Counted from the stretch's first letter, positions 1-11,704 are shown. The stretch is 64,000 nt of DNA from Microbulbifer pacificus (GCF_002959965.1 NZ_PREV01000027.1:868001-932000), one strand, 5' to 3'. Translations and numbers: made by a program. Notes: generated from the sequence alone by a model not told the origin.

Positions 1-1497
1 TGCGTTGGTACCGTCAAATTTGAGGCGCGCGCTGGCGGTAGGGATTACCGTGATCGCCACCAGCATGGAAACCAGAATTGAGGCGGAAATAGCGATGGCG
101 ATATCGGAGTACAGTTGCCCGGCCTCCTCGGCGATAAATACGACCGGCAGAAATACCATCACTGTTGTAAGCGTCGACGCCAGTACCGCTGGCCAGACTT
201 TTCTTACCCCGCTGATGGCGGCGTTGAGACGATCAAGGCCGCGGCGGCGTTCCAGCTCGATGCTTTCCAGCACCACGATGCTGTTGTCCAGTGTCATGCC
301 TATGGAAAAGGCCACCCCGGCCAGGGAAATAACATTGATGGTCCGTCCGGCGATCAACAGACCGATAAACGCGGCAATCGTACAGATAGGAATCCCCGAT
401 ACCCCCAGCGCCGTCGCGCGGAATGAACGCAGAAACCAGTACATGATGGCGGTGGCAAGGAGTGCTCCTAGGGCGAGGTTTTTCCATACATTGAATACCG
501 AAGACTCCACATAGCCCACGTCGTCCGCGGTGAGCGAGAGTTTCATTCCCTGGGGCTCCAGCAATTCCCGATTGATCCGCTCAACTTCCTTCACCATCGC
601 ACGCTTGATGTCGATGACGTTGGAGCCGCTCTCGCGCCGGATGGAAAGACTGATTACCGGCAGTCCGTTAACAAAGGCACTGCTGCGGATTTTGAAATGA
701 TCCAGCGTGATCTCGGCCACATCACCGAGGCGTACAATGCCGTCACCGTCGCGGCGAAGTATCAGTGCGCGCAGCTCTTCCAGATCCTTGAAGCGTCCGA
801 GCGTGCGCAAAAGATAGCGACGCTTTCCACTTTCCACCTCACCGCCGGAAATGTCCCGGTTGCGGGCGCTGATCACCGCGCGCACTTCTGCCAGGGTCAG
901 ATTGCGTTCCACGAGCCGCTCCGGCTTCAGTCGAATCTGGATCTGGCGTTCTGCGCCGCCACCCACGTCCACCTGGGCCACGCCGGGCACACCGGACATC
1001 CGCGGGCGCACATTGTCTTCCACATAGTCCCGCAGCATGTCCATATCCAGGCCGCGAGGATTACCCGGAAGTGGCGATACCCGATAGTACATGAAGGCAT
1101 TGGAAGAAAAGGAGGTGGCGTACACCCGTGGTTCATCCACATTTTCGGGATAGGAGGGCACCTGGGTGAGGGCATTATTGACCCGGATCTGGGTTTCGAG
1201 AATGTCCACACCGAATGGAAATTCCAACTCGATGTCCGCGGAGCCGAGATCGGCAGTGGACTGCAGCTCCTGTAAATATGGAATGTTTCTTAAATATTCT
1301 TCTTGCTCGATCAGGATTTCCTTTTCGATATCCTGCGGGGTGGCACCGGGCCAGCTGGTGCGAATGGAGATGGTGCGCACTTCGAGGTCGGGAATCATCT
1401 GTACCGGGATACGGAGCGCGGCTACCACGCCGAGGATGGCAATGATCAGTACTGCGACGGTAACCAGAATGCCGTTCCTGACGATTTGCTCGAACAT
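1..1497 (-). CDS. RND efflux transporter permease subunit (partial, C-terminus outside window)
   Basis: This is the inner-membrane pump of a tripartite resistance-nodulation-division exporter, driven by the proton gradient. The visible 499 codons hold a first membrane helix (residues ~8-28), the porter region with its VGGGAERQIQIRLKPERL stretch, and the start of the first six-helix bundle. Helix 4 reads GMTLDNSIVVLESIE. The AcrB Asp-Asp pair is therefore Asp-Asn, as in several non-AcrB subfamilies. The ATG shares its A with the TGA of the adaptor gene (TGATG), so translation is probably coupled. The gene runs off the left edge, so the second half and substrate class are unknown. Family assignment is secure; the drug, metal or lipid preference is not. 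Confidence 0.93.
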   Translation of the reverse strand, partial: MFEQIVRNGILVTVAVLIIAILGVVAALRIPVQMIPDLEVRTISIRTSWPGATPQDIEKEILIEQEEYLRNIPYLQELQSTADLGSADIELEFPFGVDILETQIRVNNALTQVPSYPENVDEPRVYATSFSSNAFMYYRVSPLPGNPRGLDMDMLRDYVEDNVRPRMSGVPGVAQVDVGGGAERQIQIRLKPERLVERNLTLAEVRAVISARNRDISGGEVESGKRRYLLRTLGRFKDLEELRALILRRDGDGIVRLGDVAEITLDHFKIRSSAFVNGLPVISLSIRRESGSNVIDIKRAMVKEVERINRELLEPQGMKLSLTADDVGYVESSVFNVWKNLALGALLATAIMYWFLRSFRATALGVSGIPICTIAAFIGLLIAGRTINVISLAGVAFSIGMTLDNSIVVLESIELERRRGLDRLNAAISGVRKVWPAVLASTLTTVMVFLPVVFIAEEAGQLYSDIAIAISASILVSMLVAITVIPTASARLKFDGTNA

Positions 1498-2618
1498 CAG
1501 CGGCTATCCATGTTGGGTATCGACGCGCGCTTGAGAATCACCTTCTGACCCGGTTGCAGGCTCTCATTGCCACGCACGATGACACGTTGACCGGCCTCTA
1601 CGCCCGACTGGATTTCGATCATGCCGTTGAAACTGAGCCCGGTGGTTACCTGCTGTTCCCTCACTTCTACTAACTCATCCCAGTCGACGCCGGGCGCGGC
1701 AACCCACACGGTAATACGTCCATCGGGGTAGCGCAGCACGGCGTCGCGGGGTACGGCGATACCCTGCCTGTCGCTTTTGATCTGAAGTACCGCGGAGGCC
1801 GACATACCCGGAATCAACGCCGTGGCAGGTTGCGCCGTGGTGTCGATGACGGTTCGTAACAGGAAGGTGCGACTGCTGCTGCGGCTCACCGGGACCCGAT
1901 GCTCCACACGGGTACTGAGTAGCTGACCGCTGTCCAGACTCACACGGATGGTGGTGTCGGCGTGAATACGGGGAAAGTACTGTTGCGGTACCTGGAAATC
2001 CACGCGCAGAGAATCGGTGTCTACCAGTTCAAACAGCGCTGTGCCGGGTTCCACCCACTCACCCACATCCACCTCGCGCAAACTGATGGTGCCGGAAAAA
2101 GGAGCGTGAATCCGGTGTCGTCGAAGCAGGGCGGTCTGGCGTTCGGTTTCCACCTGCGCGGCCTCCAGCTGTGCGCTCCGCTCGCGGACTTCGGAACCGA
2201 GACTTTCCACTTCGGTTTCCGCGACATGTTTGTCGCCCAGCAACCGCTGCAGTTCCGCCAGCCGCCGACGGCTGTCCGCGAGTGTTTCCCGCACGCGCGC
2301 GACTTCGGCCAGTGCCGCGTCGCGGCTGATGCTGCTGAGTTCCGGGTCGAGTGAAAGTAGCAGCGCTCCCTTCCGTACCCGTTTGCCGATGTCCGTATGA
2401 ATTTCCCGTATCAGTCCGGAGACTTCGGCGGAGAGTAATGCCTGGCGTAACGGATTGATGGTGCCGGTGACGGGTATTTCTTCAATCAGAGGCCGCCGCT
2501 GTGCGACCGCGGCTTCGACCGCCACGGGTGCTGCTGCGGTCGATTGGTCTGCCGCATAGAGGGGGAGCGCACTGACGGTGGCCAGCAGGGCTGGTATAAG
2601 CAGTTTGGTAAACCACAT
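1497..2618 (-). CDS. RND efflux periplasmic adaptor subunit (HlyD/MFP family)
   Basis: This is the periplasmic adaptor that links the RND pump to an outer-membrane channel. The 373-residue product starts with a signal peptide (MWFTKLLIPALLATVSALPLYAADQ region, Ala-rich cleavage site near residue 23). It then has two lipoyl/barrel-sandwich halves (around SAEVSGLIREIHTDIG and HAPFSGTISLREVDVGEW) flanking an alpha-hairpin rich in heptads (EVARVRETLADSRRRLAEL region), then beta-barrel and membrane-proximal domains ending in QRVIVRGNESLQPGQKVI. I chose the ATG at 2618 because it places the signal peptide at the N-terminus. A longer frame to 2726 adds a non-signal-like Arg-rich stretch. It is the first gene of a two-gene operon in the window. 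No outer-membrane component is visible. Confidence 0.93.
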   Translation of the reverse strand: MWFTKLLIPALLATVSALPLYAADQSTAAAPVAVEAAVAQRRPLIEEIPVTGTINPLRQALLSAEVSGLIREIHTDIGKRVRKGALLLSLDPELSSISRDAALAEVARVRETLADSRRRLAELQRLLGDKHVAETEVESLGSEVRERSAQLEAAQVETERQTALLRRHRIHAPFSGTISLREVDVGEWVEPGTALFELVDTDSLRVDFQVPQQYFPRIHADTTIRVSLDSGQLLSTRVEHRVPVSRSSSRTFLLRTVIDTTAQPATALIPGMSASAVLQIKSDRQGIAVPRDAVLRYPDGRITVWVAAPGVDWDELVEVREQQVTTGLSFNGMIEIQSGVEAGQRVIVRGNESLQPGQKVILKRASIPNMDSR

Positions 2619-2792
2619 GGGGCGAGATCGTAAAAAGTATGTCGCTAGTGTAGTAATCGTGCTTACCCCGTGGGGCATGAGGGGGGGACGAGTGTGGACT
2701 CGGCGGGTTTGAATAAGGAAAAACAATAAGGCTGATTTACCTGCTTTATGGCGTGAGTGACAAATTTCCGATTTTCCAGTTTCTTTGCATGA

Positions 2793-5154
<2,362 letters not shown>

Positions 5155-5240
5155 GATGGCGGTGATCCGCGCCTCAGTCCGTGTGTTCTGTGTTTCGATC
5201 TCACCGCCTGCGCAGGTTGCCGCTCCCGGAAACTCGCTCG

Positions 5241-6086
5241 TCAAAACAGCCCCATCTGGGGCTGTTTTTCTTTGAGTTGTATCACCGGAATACTCGGCAA
5301 GCGTGTATTCAGCAATTCACTCCACAGGGAAACCAGGCTCAGAGCATCGCCTTTGTCTGGCATATGCATGAATACGTAAGGGCGTCTTCCCTCTTCAATC
5401 CAGCACGCAACGCGCTCAACCCACGGTGCCAGGTACATCCGGTTGCTTTCCAGGTCTGGGTGACCGACGTAGCGGATCACCGGAGACGCATCGACCGGAA
5501 GCAGGTGTATCGGTAGATTGGGTTTCTTGCGCTGGGCGTCGCGGATGGCCTCGCTGTCCGCGCGTGCGGCGAACAGGCCGCGGCTGTCGAGGCACACACG
5601 CGACGTATTGCGCTCCCGCAGTCCCCGATTGAGCGCCCGCTCCACGTCACCCTTCTGGAAAAACGCGGTGTGGCGGACTTCCACCGCGCAGGATATTGGT
5701 GCCGGGAGGTTGTCCAGAAAACACCAGAGATTGTTCAGTTGCTGAGGCCCGAAGGCCGCGGGCAGCTGCAAAAGAAACGGGCCGAGCACATCGTGCAGCG
5801 GTGCTGTGATATCGAGAAACCCACGCACTTCCTTCTGCGGCGCCGCCAACAGGTGGTCGTGACTGATACTCCGAGGAAATTTCAGCAGAAAGCGAAAGTC
5901 GTCCCCGACCTGGCGCCGCCACTGGGCACATTGTGCCTGTGTCGGGGTTGCGTAAAACGTGGTATTTCCCTCGACACAATTGAGTACCTGACTGTAGCGT
6001 TCCAACGGTGCGGCGCCGGTTGGAAGGCGAGTCTGCCACGCCGGGTGTTGCCATTGGGGACAGCCGAGGAAATAGGGAAGATTCAT
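5241..6086 (-). CDS. DUF72 (YecE-like) family protein
   Basis: A 281-residue DUF72 protein, a TIM-barrel-like family of unknown biochemical role. Recognisable pieces are the opening FLGCPQWQHPAW, then ERYSQVLNCVEGNTTFYATP, FRFLLKFPRSISHD, GPFLLQLPAAFGP, the CAVEVRHTAFF strand and the closing YVFMHMPDKGDA. Order and spacing match YecE. No signal peptide is present, so it is cytosolic. It is convergent with katG and shares its last codons with the katG terminator. The upstream region 6087-6250 is shared with a divergent gene. Family assignment is secure; the function is unknown. Confidence 0.88.
   Translation of the reverse strand: MNLPYFLGCPQWQHPAWQTRLPTGAAPLERYSQVLNCVEGNTTFYATPTQAQCAQWRRQVGDDFRFLLKFPRSISHDHLLAAPQKEVRGFLDITAPLHDVLGPFLLQLPAAFGPQQLNNLWCFLDNLPAPISCAVEVRHTAFFQKGDVERALNRGLRERNTSRVCLDSRGLFAARADSEAIRDAQRKKPNLPIHLLPVDASPVIRYVGHPDLESNRMYLAPWVERVACWIEEGRRPYVFMHMPDKGDALSLVSLWSELLNTRLPSIPVIQLKEKQPQMGLF
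5243..5269 (+). terminator. rho-independent terminator of katG, inside the 3' end of the opposing gene
   Basis: The stem AACAGCCCC / GGGGCTGTT with the 4-nt loop ATCT is followed by a T tract on the plus strand. The same bases encode the last codons and stop of the convergent DUF72 gene on the minus strand, so the terminator and coding sequence share the DNA. Confidence 0.8.
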
Positions 6087-6250
6087 CGTTTTTCAGTGGA
6101 AAATGTTATCGGGCAAGTTCATGGTAAAAGCACCTCAAGTCAAGTCTGCACTTTTTGATTTAAATCATTAGAATGCGCGGCCTTTTGGCCATTCAGATAA
6201 TCGTGAACTGGCAAATCACTTTTCATCTCAATGATGTTGACTGAGGTTCC

Positions 6251-6838
6251 ATGATCGTATTTACCCTTACAAATGAAGAGACTGACGATGTGTGGGTGGG
6301 CACCGCCCGCGAAGGCGTGACCCCCGAAGCCCGCTTCAAACAATTGCAGGACGCGCTTCCCCTCGGCATCGATCATCCATTTTACAGGGAGCTGAAAGTC
6401 TTTGGTCGGCAATCATACTCCGTCGAGCTGTTTGCGGTGGCCGAGGATCGTGTGGAATTGCAACAGCTGGTTGAGGAGGCGCTGGATACCTACAACGGAA
6501 AAAGCCTGGTGGGTATCACAACCGTATTACCGGGCGCGACCAAAGCGGCGTTGTCGAAGCCCAAACCGAAACCGCGTCCGGGCGTAGGTGCCGCGGTTTT
6601 GGTTGCGAGCACCGCGCCTGCGTCAAGCAGAAAGCGCACCACCAAGCCGGTCAAGGAAAAGCTGGCGACAGGACGCACCGGCAGTGCCGCTCGTGAACGC
6701 GCCATCAAAGCCGGGATTGAAGCGGAAAAAGCAGCCATGGCAGCGGCGAAAGCAAAGCGGGCCCAGGAAGAAGCGGATGAAATGAAGCGTATTCTCGCTT
6801 CGCTGGATGCTCGGGGTTCAACCCTTTCAAAGCGTTGA
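6251..6838 (+). CDS. GIY-YIG-like domain protein with basic Ala/Lys-rich tail
   Basis: A 195-residue protein in two parts. Residues 1-95 follow the GIY-YIG nuclease pattern: an opening strand VFTLTN, then DVWVGTA where YIG is expected, YRELKVFGRQSYSVELF, and a helix with a possible catalytic Glu (LQQLVEEALDTYNGKSLVG). Both signature tyrosines are replaced (Phe and Trp), so activity is doubtful. Residues 100-195 are Pro, Lys, Arg and Ala rich, with a long charged helix (EKAAMAAAKAKRAQEEADEMKR), as in DNA- or RNA-binding tails. It is monocistronic, with a strong terminator 70 nt downstream. The fold is my inference from the pattern. Confidence 0.6.
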   Translation: MIVFTLTNEETDDVWVGTAREGVTPEARFKQLQDALPLGIDHPFYRELKVFGRQSYSVELFAVAEDRVELQQLVEEALDTYNGKSLVGITTVLPGATKAALSKPKPKPRPGVGAAVLVASTAPASSRKRTTKPVKEKLATGRTGSAARERAIKAGIEAEKAAMAAAKAKRAQEEADEMKRILASLDARGSTLSKR

Positions 6839-6906
6839 AGTGAGTAGCCCGACGCAATCTGGTGGCGACAACTGATCGGTATTTTCAAGGTCCCATTGCC
6901 ACAAAA

Positions 6907-6942
6907 TAAAAAGCCCCGCTCGTGAGAGCGGGGCTTTTTTTA
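6907..6942. terminator. bidirectional terminator between the GIY-YIG-like gene and acnB
   Basis: The stem AAGCCCCGCTC / GAGCGGGGCTT with a GTGA loop is flanked by A-runs on the left and a T-run on the right. It can therefore stop transcription from both converging genes. Confidence 0.92.
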
Positions 6943-6961
6943 TCGAGTTCCAATCAGTTAC

Positions 6962-9577
6962 TTAAACAGCAACATCCTGAATCTCGGTAGCGGCGATGCG
7001 CTTGCCTTCTTCGGCAGACTTCTGGAACTCCTCAATCTGGTCGAAGTTCATGTAGCGGTAGATTTCCGCAGACATGGAGTTCAGGTTCTGCGCGTACTGC
7101 TGGTACTCCTCAGGAGTCGGCAGTTTGCCCAGGATTGCGCCCACAGATGCCAGCTCGGCAGAAGTCAGGTACACGTTGGCACCATCGCCCAGGCGGTTGG
7201 GGAAGTTGCGGGTGGAGGTGGACAGCACGGTGCTGTTCGCGGCCACGCGCGCCTGGTTGCCCATGCACAGGGAACATCCGGGCATTTCGGTGCGGGCACC
7301 GGCTGCGCCGTAGATGTTGTAGTAGCCTTCTTCCATCAGCTGGTGCTCGTCCATTTTGGTGGGCGGAGCGATCCACATGCGGGTGGAGATGCCACCTTTG
7401 TGCTGCTGCAGCAGTTTACCGGCAGCACGGAAGTGGCCGATGTTGGTCATGCAGGACCCGATGAACACTTCGTCCACTTTGTCGCCAGCAACGGAGGAGA
7501 GCAGGCGGGCGTCGTCCGGGTCGTTCGGGGCGCACACGATCGGCTCTTTCACGTCGGCCAGGTCGATTTCGATTACAGCGGCGTATTCCGCGTCGGCGTC
7601 AGCGCTCATCAGCTGCGGGTTGGCCAGCCACTCTTCCATGGCGCGCGCGCGGCGCTCCAGAGTGCGCTTGGAGCCGTAACCTTCCGCAATCATCCAGCGC
7701 AGCAGGGTGATATTGGAACGCAGATACTCGGCGATGGCTTCTTCCGGCAGCTTGATGGTACAGCCGGCTGCGGAACGCTCGGCGGAGGCGTCGGACAGTT
7801 CGAATGCCTGCTCCACGGTCAGGTGATCCAGACCTTCGATCTCGAGGATGCGGCCGGAGAAGATGTTCTTCTTGCCTTTTTTCTCGACGGTCAGCAGGCC
7901 TTCCTGAATCGCGTAGTAGGGGATGGCATGCACGAGATCGCGCAGGGTGATACCCGGTTGCAGTTCGCCCTTGAAGCGCACCAGTACGGATTCCGGCATA
8001 TCCAGCGGCATAACGCCGGTGGCTGCGGCAAACGCGACCAGACCGGAACCGGCGGGGAAGGAGATGCCCATCGGGAAGCGGGTGTGGGAGTCACCACCGG
8101 TACCTACGGTGTCCGGCAGCAGCATGCGGTTCAGCCAGCTGTGGATGATGCCGTCACCCGGGCGCAGGGAAACGCCGCCGCGGTTCATGATGAAGTCCGG
8201 CAGGGTGTGCTGGGTGTCGATATCCACGGGCTTCGGGTAGGCCGCGGTGTGGCAGAAGGACTGCATGGTGAGGTCCGCGGAGAAGCCCAGGCACGCCAGA
8301 TCTTTCAGCTCGTCGCGGGTCATCGGGCCGGTGGTGTCCTGGGAGCCAACGGTGGTCATTTTCGGCTCGCAGTATGTGCCGGGACGGATACCCTCCACGC
8401 CACAGGCCTTGCCCACCATTTTCTGGGCCAGGGTGTAGCCCTTGCCGGTGTCGGCGGGCTGCTCGGGCTTGCGGAACAGGTCAGACGCGCCGAGGCCGAG
8501 AGATTCACGGGCCTTGGTGGTCAGGCCGCGGCCGATGATCAGGTTGATACGACCGCCGGCCTGAACTTCGTCCAGCAGCACGTCGGATTTCAGTGCGAAC
8601 TCGGACAGGACTTTGCCGTCTTCAGACAGAATCTTGCCGTCGTAGGGGCGGATTTCGATCACGTCGCCCATGTTCAGCTCGTCAACCGGTGCTTCGAACA
8701 CCAGTGCGCCGGCATCTTCCATGGTGTTGTAGAAGATCGGCGCAACTTTGCCGCCGATGCAGATGCCGCCGCCTTTCTTGTTCGGTACGCCCGGCAGGTC
8801 GTCGCCGAAGAACCAGAGTACGGAGTTGGTGGCGGACTTACGGGAAGAACCGGTACCCACCACGTCGCCCACGAAGGCGACCGGGAGCCCTTTGGCCTGT
8901 ACTTCTTCAATTTGTTTCAGCGGGCCGGTGACGCCGTGTTCTTCCGGAGTCAGGCCGTCGCGGGTCATTTTGTACATGGCACGCGCATGCAGGGGGATGT
9001 CCGGACGGGACCAGGCATCGGGCGCCGGAGACAGATCGTCGGTGTTGGTTTCGCCGGTGACCTTGAATACGGCAACCTTGATGCTTTCCGGCACCTTGGC
9101 GCGCTTGGTGAACCACTCGCCGTCAGCCCAGGACTGGATCACCGCTTTGGCGACTTCGTTGCCGGCTTTGGCTTTTTCTTCCACGTCGTGGAAGGCGTCG
9201 AACATCAGCAGGGTGTCTTTCAGCTGTTCACCGGCCAGTGCGGCCAGGTTGTTGTCGTCCAGCAGCTCTACCAGGGTGGAGATGTTGTATCCGCCGAGCA
9301 TCATGCCCAGCAGTTTGGTGGCGTGTTCGCCGTCGATCAGCGGAGAGGTCGCCTCACCCTTGACGATGGCGGTGAGGAAGCCGGCTTTTACGTAGGCCGC
9401 TTCGTCTACGCCTGGGGGAACGCGGTTGGTGATCAGGTCCAGCAGCTCCTGCTCTTCACCGGCGGGTGGGTTTTTCAGCAATTCAACCAGACCGGCCACC
9501 TGTTCGGCGCTCAGGGGCTTGGGCGGGATACCTTGTTCGGCGCGCTCGGCGACGTGTTTGCGATAGGCTTCAAGCAC
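6962..9577 (-). CDS. acnB: bifunctional aconitate hydratase 2 / 2-methylisocitrate dehydratase
   Basis: Aconitase B interconverts citrate and isocitrate in the TCA cycle and often serves the methylcitrate cycle. The 871-residue product has the N-terminal HEAT-like domain ([16 protein letters not shown]), the swivel domain moved to the N-terminal half (the AcnB arrangement) and the catalytic domains. The 4Fe-4S ligands are C709 (VFIGSCMTN), C768 and C771 (GCSLCMGNQ), one residue off the E. coli positions. I chose the GTG at 9577: it follows GAGAGGG by 8 nt and matches the family N-terminus. A longer in-frame extension to 9670 has no homology. It is monocistronic and ends at a bidirectional terminator. 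Confidence 0.97.
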   Translation of the reverse strand: MLEAYRKHVAERAEQGIPPKPLSAEQVAGLVELLKNPPAGEEQELLDLITNRVPPGVDEAAYVKAGFLTAIVKGEATSPLIDGEHATKLLGMMLGGYNISTLVELLDDNNLAALAGEQLKDTLLMFDAFHDVEEKAKAGNEVAKAVIQSWADGEWFTKRAKVPESIKVAVFKVTGETNTDDLSPAPDAWSRPDIPLHARAMYKMTRDGLTPEEHGVTGPLKQIEEVQAKGLPVAFVGDVVGTGSSRKSATNSVLWFFGDDLPGVPNKKGGGICIGGKVAPIFYNTMEDAGALVFEAPVDELNMGDVIEIRPYDGKILSEDGKVLSEFALKSDVLLDEVQAGGRINLIIGRGLTTKARESLGLGASDLFRKPEQPADTGKGYTLAQKMVGKACGVEGIRPGTYCEPKMTTVGSQDTTGPMTRDELKDLACLGFSADLTMQSFCHTAAYPKPVDIDTQHTLPDFIMNRGGVSLRPGDGIIHSWLNRMLLPDTVGTGGDSHTRFPMGISFPAGSGLVAFAAATGVMPLDMPESVLVRFKGELQPGITLRDLVHAIPYYAIQEGLLTVEKKGKKNIFSGRILEIEGLDHLTVEQAFELSDASAERSAAGCTIKLPEEAIAEYLRSNITLLRWMIAEGYGSKRTLERRARAMEEWLANPQLMSADADAEYAAVIEIDLADVKEPIVCAPNDPDDARLLSSVAGDKVDEVFIGSCMTNIGHFRAAGKLLQQHKGGISTRMWIAPPTKMDEHQLMEEGYYNIYGAAGARTEMPGCSLCMGNQARVAANSTVLSTSTRNFPNRLGDGANVYLTSAELASVGAILGKLPTPEEYQQYAQNLNSMSAEIYRYMNFDQIEEFQKSAEEGKRIAATEIQDVAV

Positions 9578-9961
9578 GGATAATTCCCTCTCTGTATGTG
9601 GGGTAGAACCAACAGCTTTCCAGGAATCCGGATGTGACTTCTGCGCCAGCCGAACTCCGATAATCAACAATGGCCGCTGGAGGCGGGTGGCGAATTCTAC
9701 ATTAAAGGCTAGACCCTGTTAAGTTCGTTGAAAAATCAATAACTTACGCAAATTTCGACCATTCACTTCGTGAATAAAGGTCGTTTAATTGCCATTCCGG
9801 AAGTGAGAATTAATCGCATTTTTGCGGGGCTCGGCCGTGTGAGGGCCATTGATATATCCATGTGGTGAATGGACCAAACCGCTCAGCAAAAATGCTATTC
9901 TCTGCCGCTCGCTTTCACACGGCTAATCCGTTCCTGCAGGACCACGAGGTATCCACGCTCC
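9578..9961. other. divergent intergenic region between acnB and the DUF1289 gene
   Basis: About 380 bp without a convincing gene. It is AT-rich in the middle and must carry the promoters of both divergent genes. The only clear structure is a hyphenated dyad at 9756-9783 (see separate entry). No further elements could be supported. Confidence 0.6.
9756..9783. promoter_or_regulatory. hyphenated dyad in the acnB upstream region
   Basis: CGACC and ATTCAC are repeated in inverted order around a TTC centre (ATTCAC-TTC-GTGAAT, then AAA, then GGTCG). The inner 6-bp arms are perfect. It lies about 180 bp upstream of the acnB start and a similar distance from the DUF1289 start. It could be an operator or an RNA hairpin; its regulator is unknown. 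Confidence 0.4.
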
Positions 9962-10423
9962 ATGGCGATTTACAAAAAAGTGCGTACACCCTGCATCGGT
10001 GTCTGTTCCACAGGAATCGGAGACAACGTGTGTCGCGGCTGTAAGCGCTTTGCCCATGAGGTGATCAATTGGAACGCGTATTCCGAAGAGCAGCGCCAAA
10101 TCATAGCGGAACGCCGTGACGGATATCTTGCAAATGCCGTGCGCAGTCAGCTGGAAATTGTGGACCAGAATCTGTTGCTGACACAGATGCGTCACCAACA
10201 AATTCGTTTCAATGAGGACCAGAGTCCGTATTGCTGGGTTTTTGAATTACTGCGCGCGGGCGCCAGTCAGATTCAAGACCCCGCTGAGTATGGATTGCGA
10301 CCGACACCGGCGGCCCGCGGAGTTTCGTTGGTGGAATTGCGCAAGCGCATTGATGAAGATTTTTATGCGTTATCTGTAGCCTATTTCCAGCGTTTTGTGG
10401 CGCCTGGGCTCTGTAGCGCCTGA
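9962..10423 (+). CDS. DUF1289 domain-containing protein
   Basis: A 153-residue protein with an N-terminal DUF1289 motif, PCIGVCSTGIGDNVCRGCKR. It has four cysteines in a CxxxC...CxxC array that probably binds a metal or iron-sulfur centre. The motif continues with FAHEVINWNAYSEEQR, also typical of the family. The C-terminal ~90 residues (WVFELLRAGASQIQDP, DEDFYALSVAYFQRF) form a longer extension than the short family members have. The ATG at 9962 places the motif near the start. An extension to 9869 is possible but lacks family similarity. Function unknown; single gene, divergent from acnB. Confidence 0.85.
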   Translation: MAIYKKVRTPCIGVCSTGIGDNVCRGCKRFAHEVINWNAYSEEQRQIIAERRDGYLANAVRSQLEIVDQNLLLTQMRHQQIRFNEDQSPYCWVFELLRAGASQIQDPAEYGLRPTPAARGVSLVELRKRIDEDFYALSVAYFQRFVAPGLCSA

Positions 10424-10570
10424 GGCGCGTGCTTCCGTATTAGGATTTGTTTTTACTCACGGGGAGGAGGGAATGAATACCCCTCTGCCGAGACGCGCTG
10501 TGAATACACTCCTGTGCGCTCGTCACCGGCATCCATGTCTCGTACGGTCCCGGGTGAGGGGTTCTGGCTA

Positions 10571-11515
10571 CTAATACGTTTTGGCGATCAGGTGCACCCT
10601 GAGAGCGGCGAGAAACGGTGTGGGTTCGATTTTCAGGTCTTTCCGTGTGCGCCGGCGTGAAACCGGTGGATGGTGATCTACCCGGGTAAAGTCTGGCAAT
10701 TCCCGGGTCTCGCCTCCCTGTACCAATACCGGCATGGCCGAGTAGCCCACCTGTCGGTAAATCTCTTCCTTTTCCATGCGAAAAATCTCCGCAACCTGCA
10801 GGTTGGGGCGACTCTGGATCTGCACTTGGCGCAGGCAGTCGTGACGAGTGTTGTGTAGTCCAGCCAGCAATTGGCGCTGGTATTGAATGCCCGCATCCTG
10901 GCCTTGTGGGTCCAGTTGTATCAGCTTTCTTTCGCACCAGTCGACGCTGACTTTCTTGATGGATTTACGTGCCTTGATCCAACTGAGTGCGATGGCATCG
11001 GGCTTTTCGGGGCAAAGCAGTATCTGGCGATAACAGTGGCGCAGATGTGCGCGCGGATAGCCGGCATCGGCCAGCAGATCGCGAAGAATTCTATCTCTCT
11101 CAAGTGCAGGGCGGGGTGCCAGCGCGTCTTTGATCGCGGACGTCAACTGCTGGAATTCCGCTTTTTTAACGTTCAGGGCTTGTGCGAGCTCGATGACGCC
11201 GGTGGGAACTGCGAGCAGCCCTGGAATCTGTAACGTATTGCGTGCATCTCCCGAGGCCATTTCGTCGCTGTAACTCAACTGGGCGAAAAGTGTGCCGGCT
11301 AGAGAGAAGGGATTGTCAAATGGCTGTTCCGAGTGCGCGAGCAGCTGATTTGCTGCGTCAGCCGCAAAGTCGGGTTTCAGCAGAAAGTGTTGCCACGGGC
11401 GAGTTTGGTTGTCCAGACTCCGCATTTGATCCGCCAGTGTGGCGGCGTCCCGGTGGAGTGCATCCAGAGTTGGCTGCAGTTTTGCAATCAGTGGTTTCAG
11501 CGGGGGCTGGGGCAT
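10571..11515 (-). CDS. tus: Tus-family DNA replication terminus site-binding protein
   Basis: A 314-residue protein (E. coli Tus has 309). Tus binds Ter DNA and blocks the replicative helicase in one direction. Matching segments in order: LQIPGLLAVPTGVIELAQALN (Tus: RLPGVLCYQVDNL..), CYRQILLCPEKPDAIALSW followed by KARKSIKKVSVDWCERKL (Tus: [38 protein letters not shown]), and a basic C-terminus FLAALRVHLIAK (Tus: RLIIPRLHLYVAD). These come from recalled family sequence, not from an alignment run. I chose the ATG at 11515; an extension to 11626 lacks similarity. Similarity is low overall, but the order and spacing hold. No obvious Ter site lies in the upstream region. Confidence 0.75.
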   Translation of the reverse strand: MPQPPLKPLIAKLQPTLDALHRDAATLADQMRSLDNQTRPWQHFLLKPDFAADAANQLLAHSEQPFDNPFSLAGTLFAQLSYSDEMASGDARNTLQIPGLLAVPTGVIELAQALNVKKAEFQQLTSAIKDALAPRPALERDRILRDLLADAGYPRAHLRHCYRQILLCPEKPDAIALSWIKARKSIKKVSVDWCERKLIQLDPQGQDAGIQYQRQLLAGLHNTRHDCLRQVQIQSRPNLQVAEIFRMEKEEIYRQVGYSAMPVLVQGGETRELPDFTRVDHHPPVSRRRTRKDLKIEPTPFLAALRVHLIAKTY

Positions 11516-11698
11516 CGGGTTAGTGCTCGATATTGATAAGCTTGCCGGGGAGGCCCGGCTTTTAAGGCATGTGAGTCTTGGAAATATTAATCCACTTAAT
11601 AAGCCGTTACCAAATTGATTGAACACAATCTACACCCCAATTCCCTCCTGTGCGAACCTGAAGGTTGAGGTTGATCAGCACAAACCCTGGGGCGGCGT

Positions 11699-11704
11699 TA
11701 TAAT
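11699..11704 (+). promoter_or_regulatory. candidate -10 box upstream of miaE
   Basis: A perfect TATAAT lies about 75 nt before the miaE start. A possible -35 (TTGATC at 11671-11676) is too far away (22 nt), so only the -10 is proposed. Confidence 0.4.

Noticed and set aside
161..176. Ter-like TGTTGTAA
   Set aside because: Lies inside the RND gene and departs from the enteric Ter core after TAA (GCG instead of CTA); expected by chance.
7343..9583. 746-codon open frame antisense to acnB
   Set aside because: It mirrors acnB across nearly its whole length, reads as Gly/Val/Gln-rich shadow sequence with no domain, and is a known by-product of GC-rich codon use.
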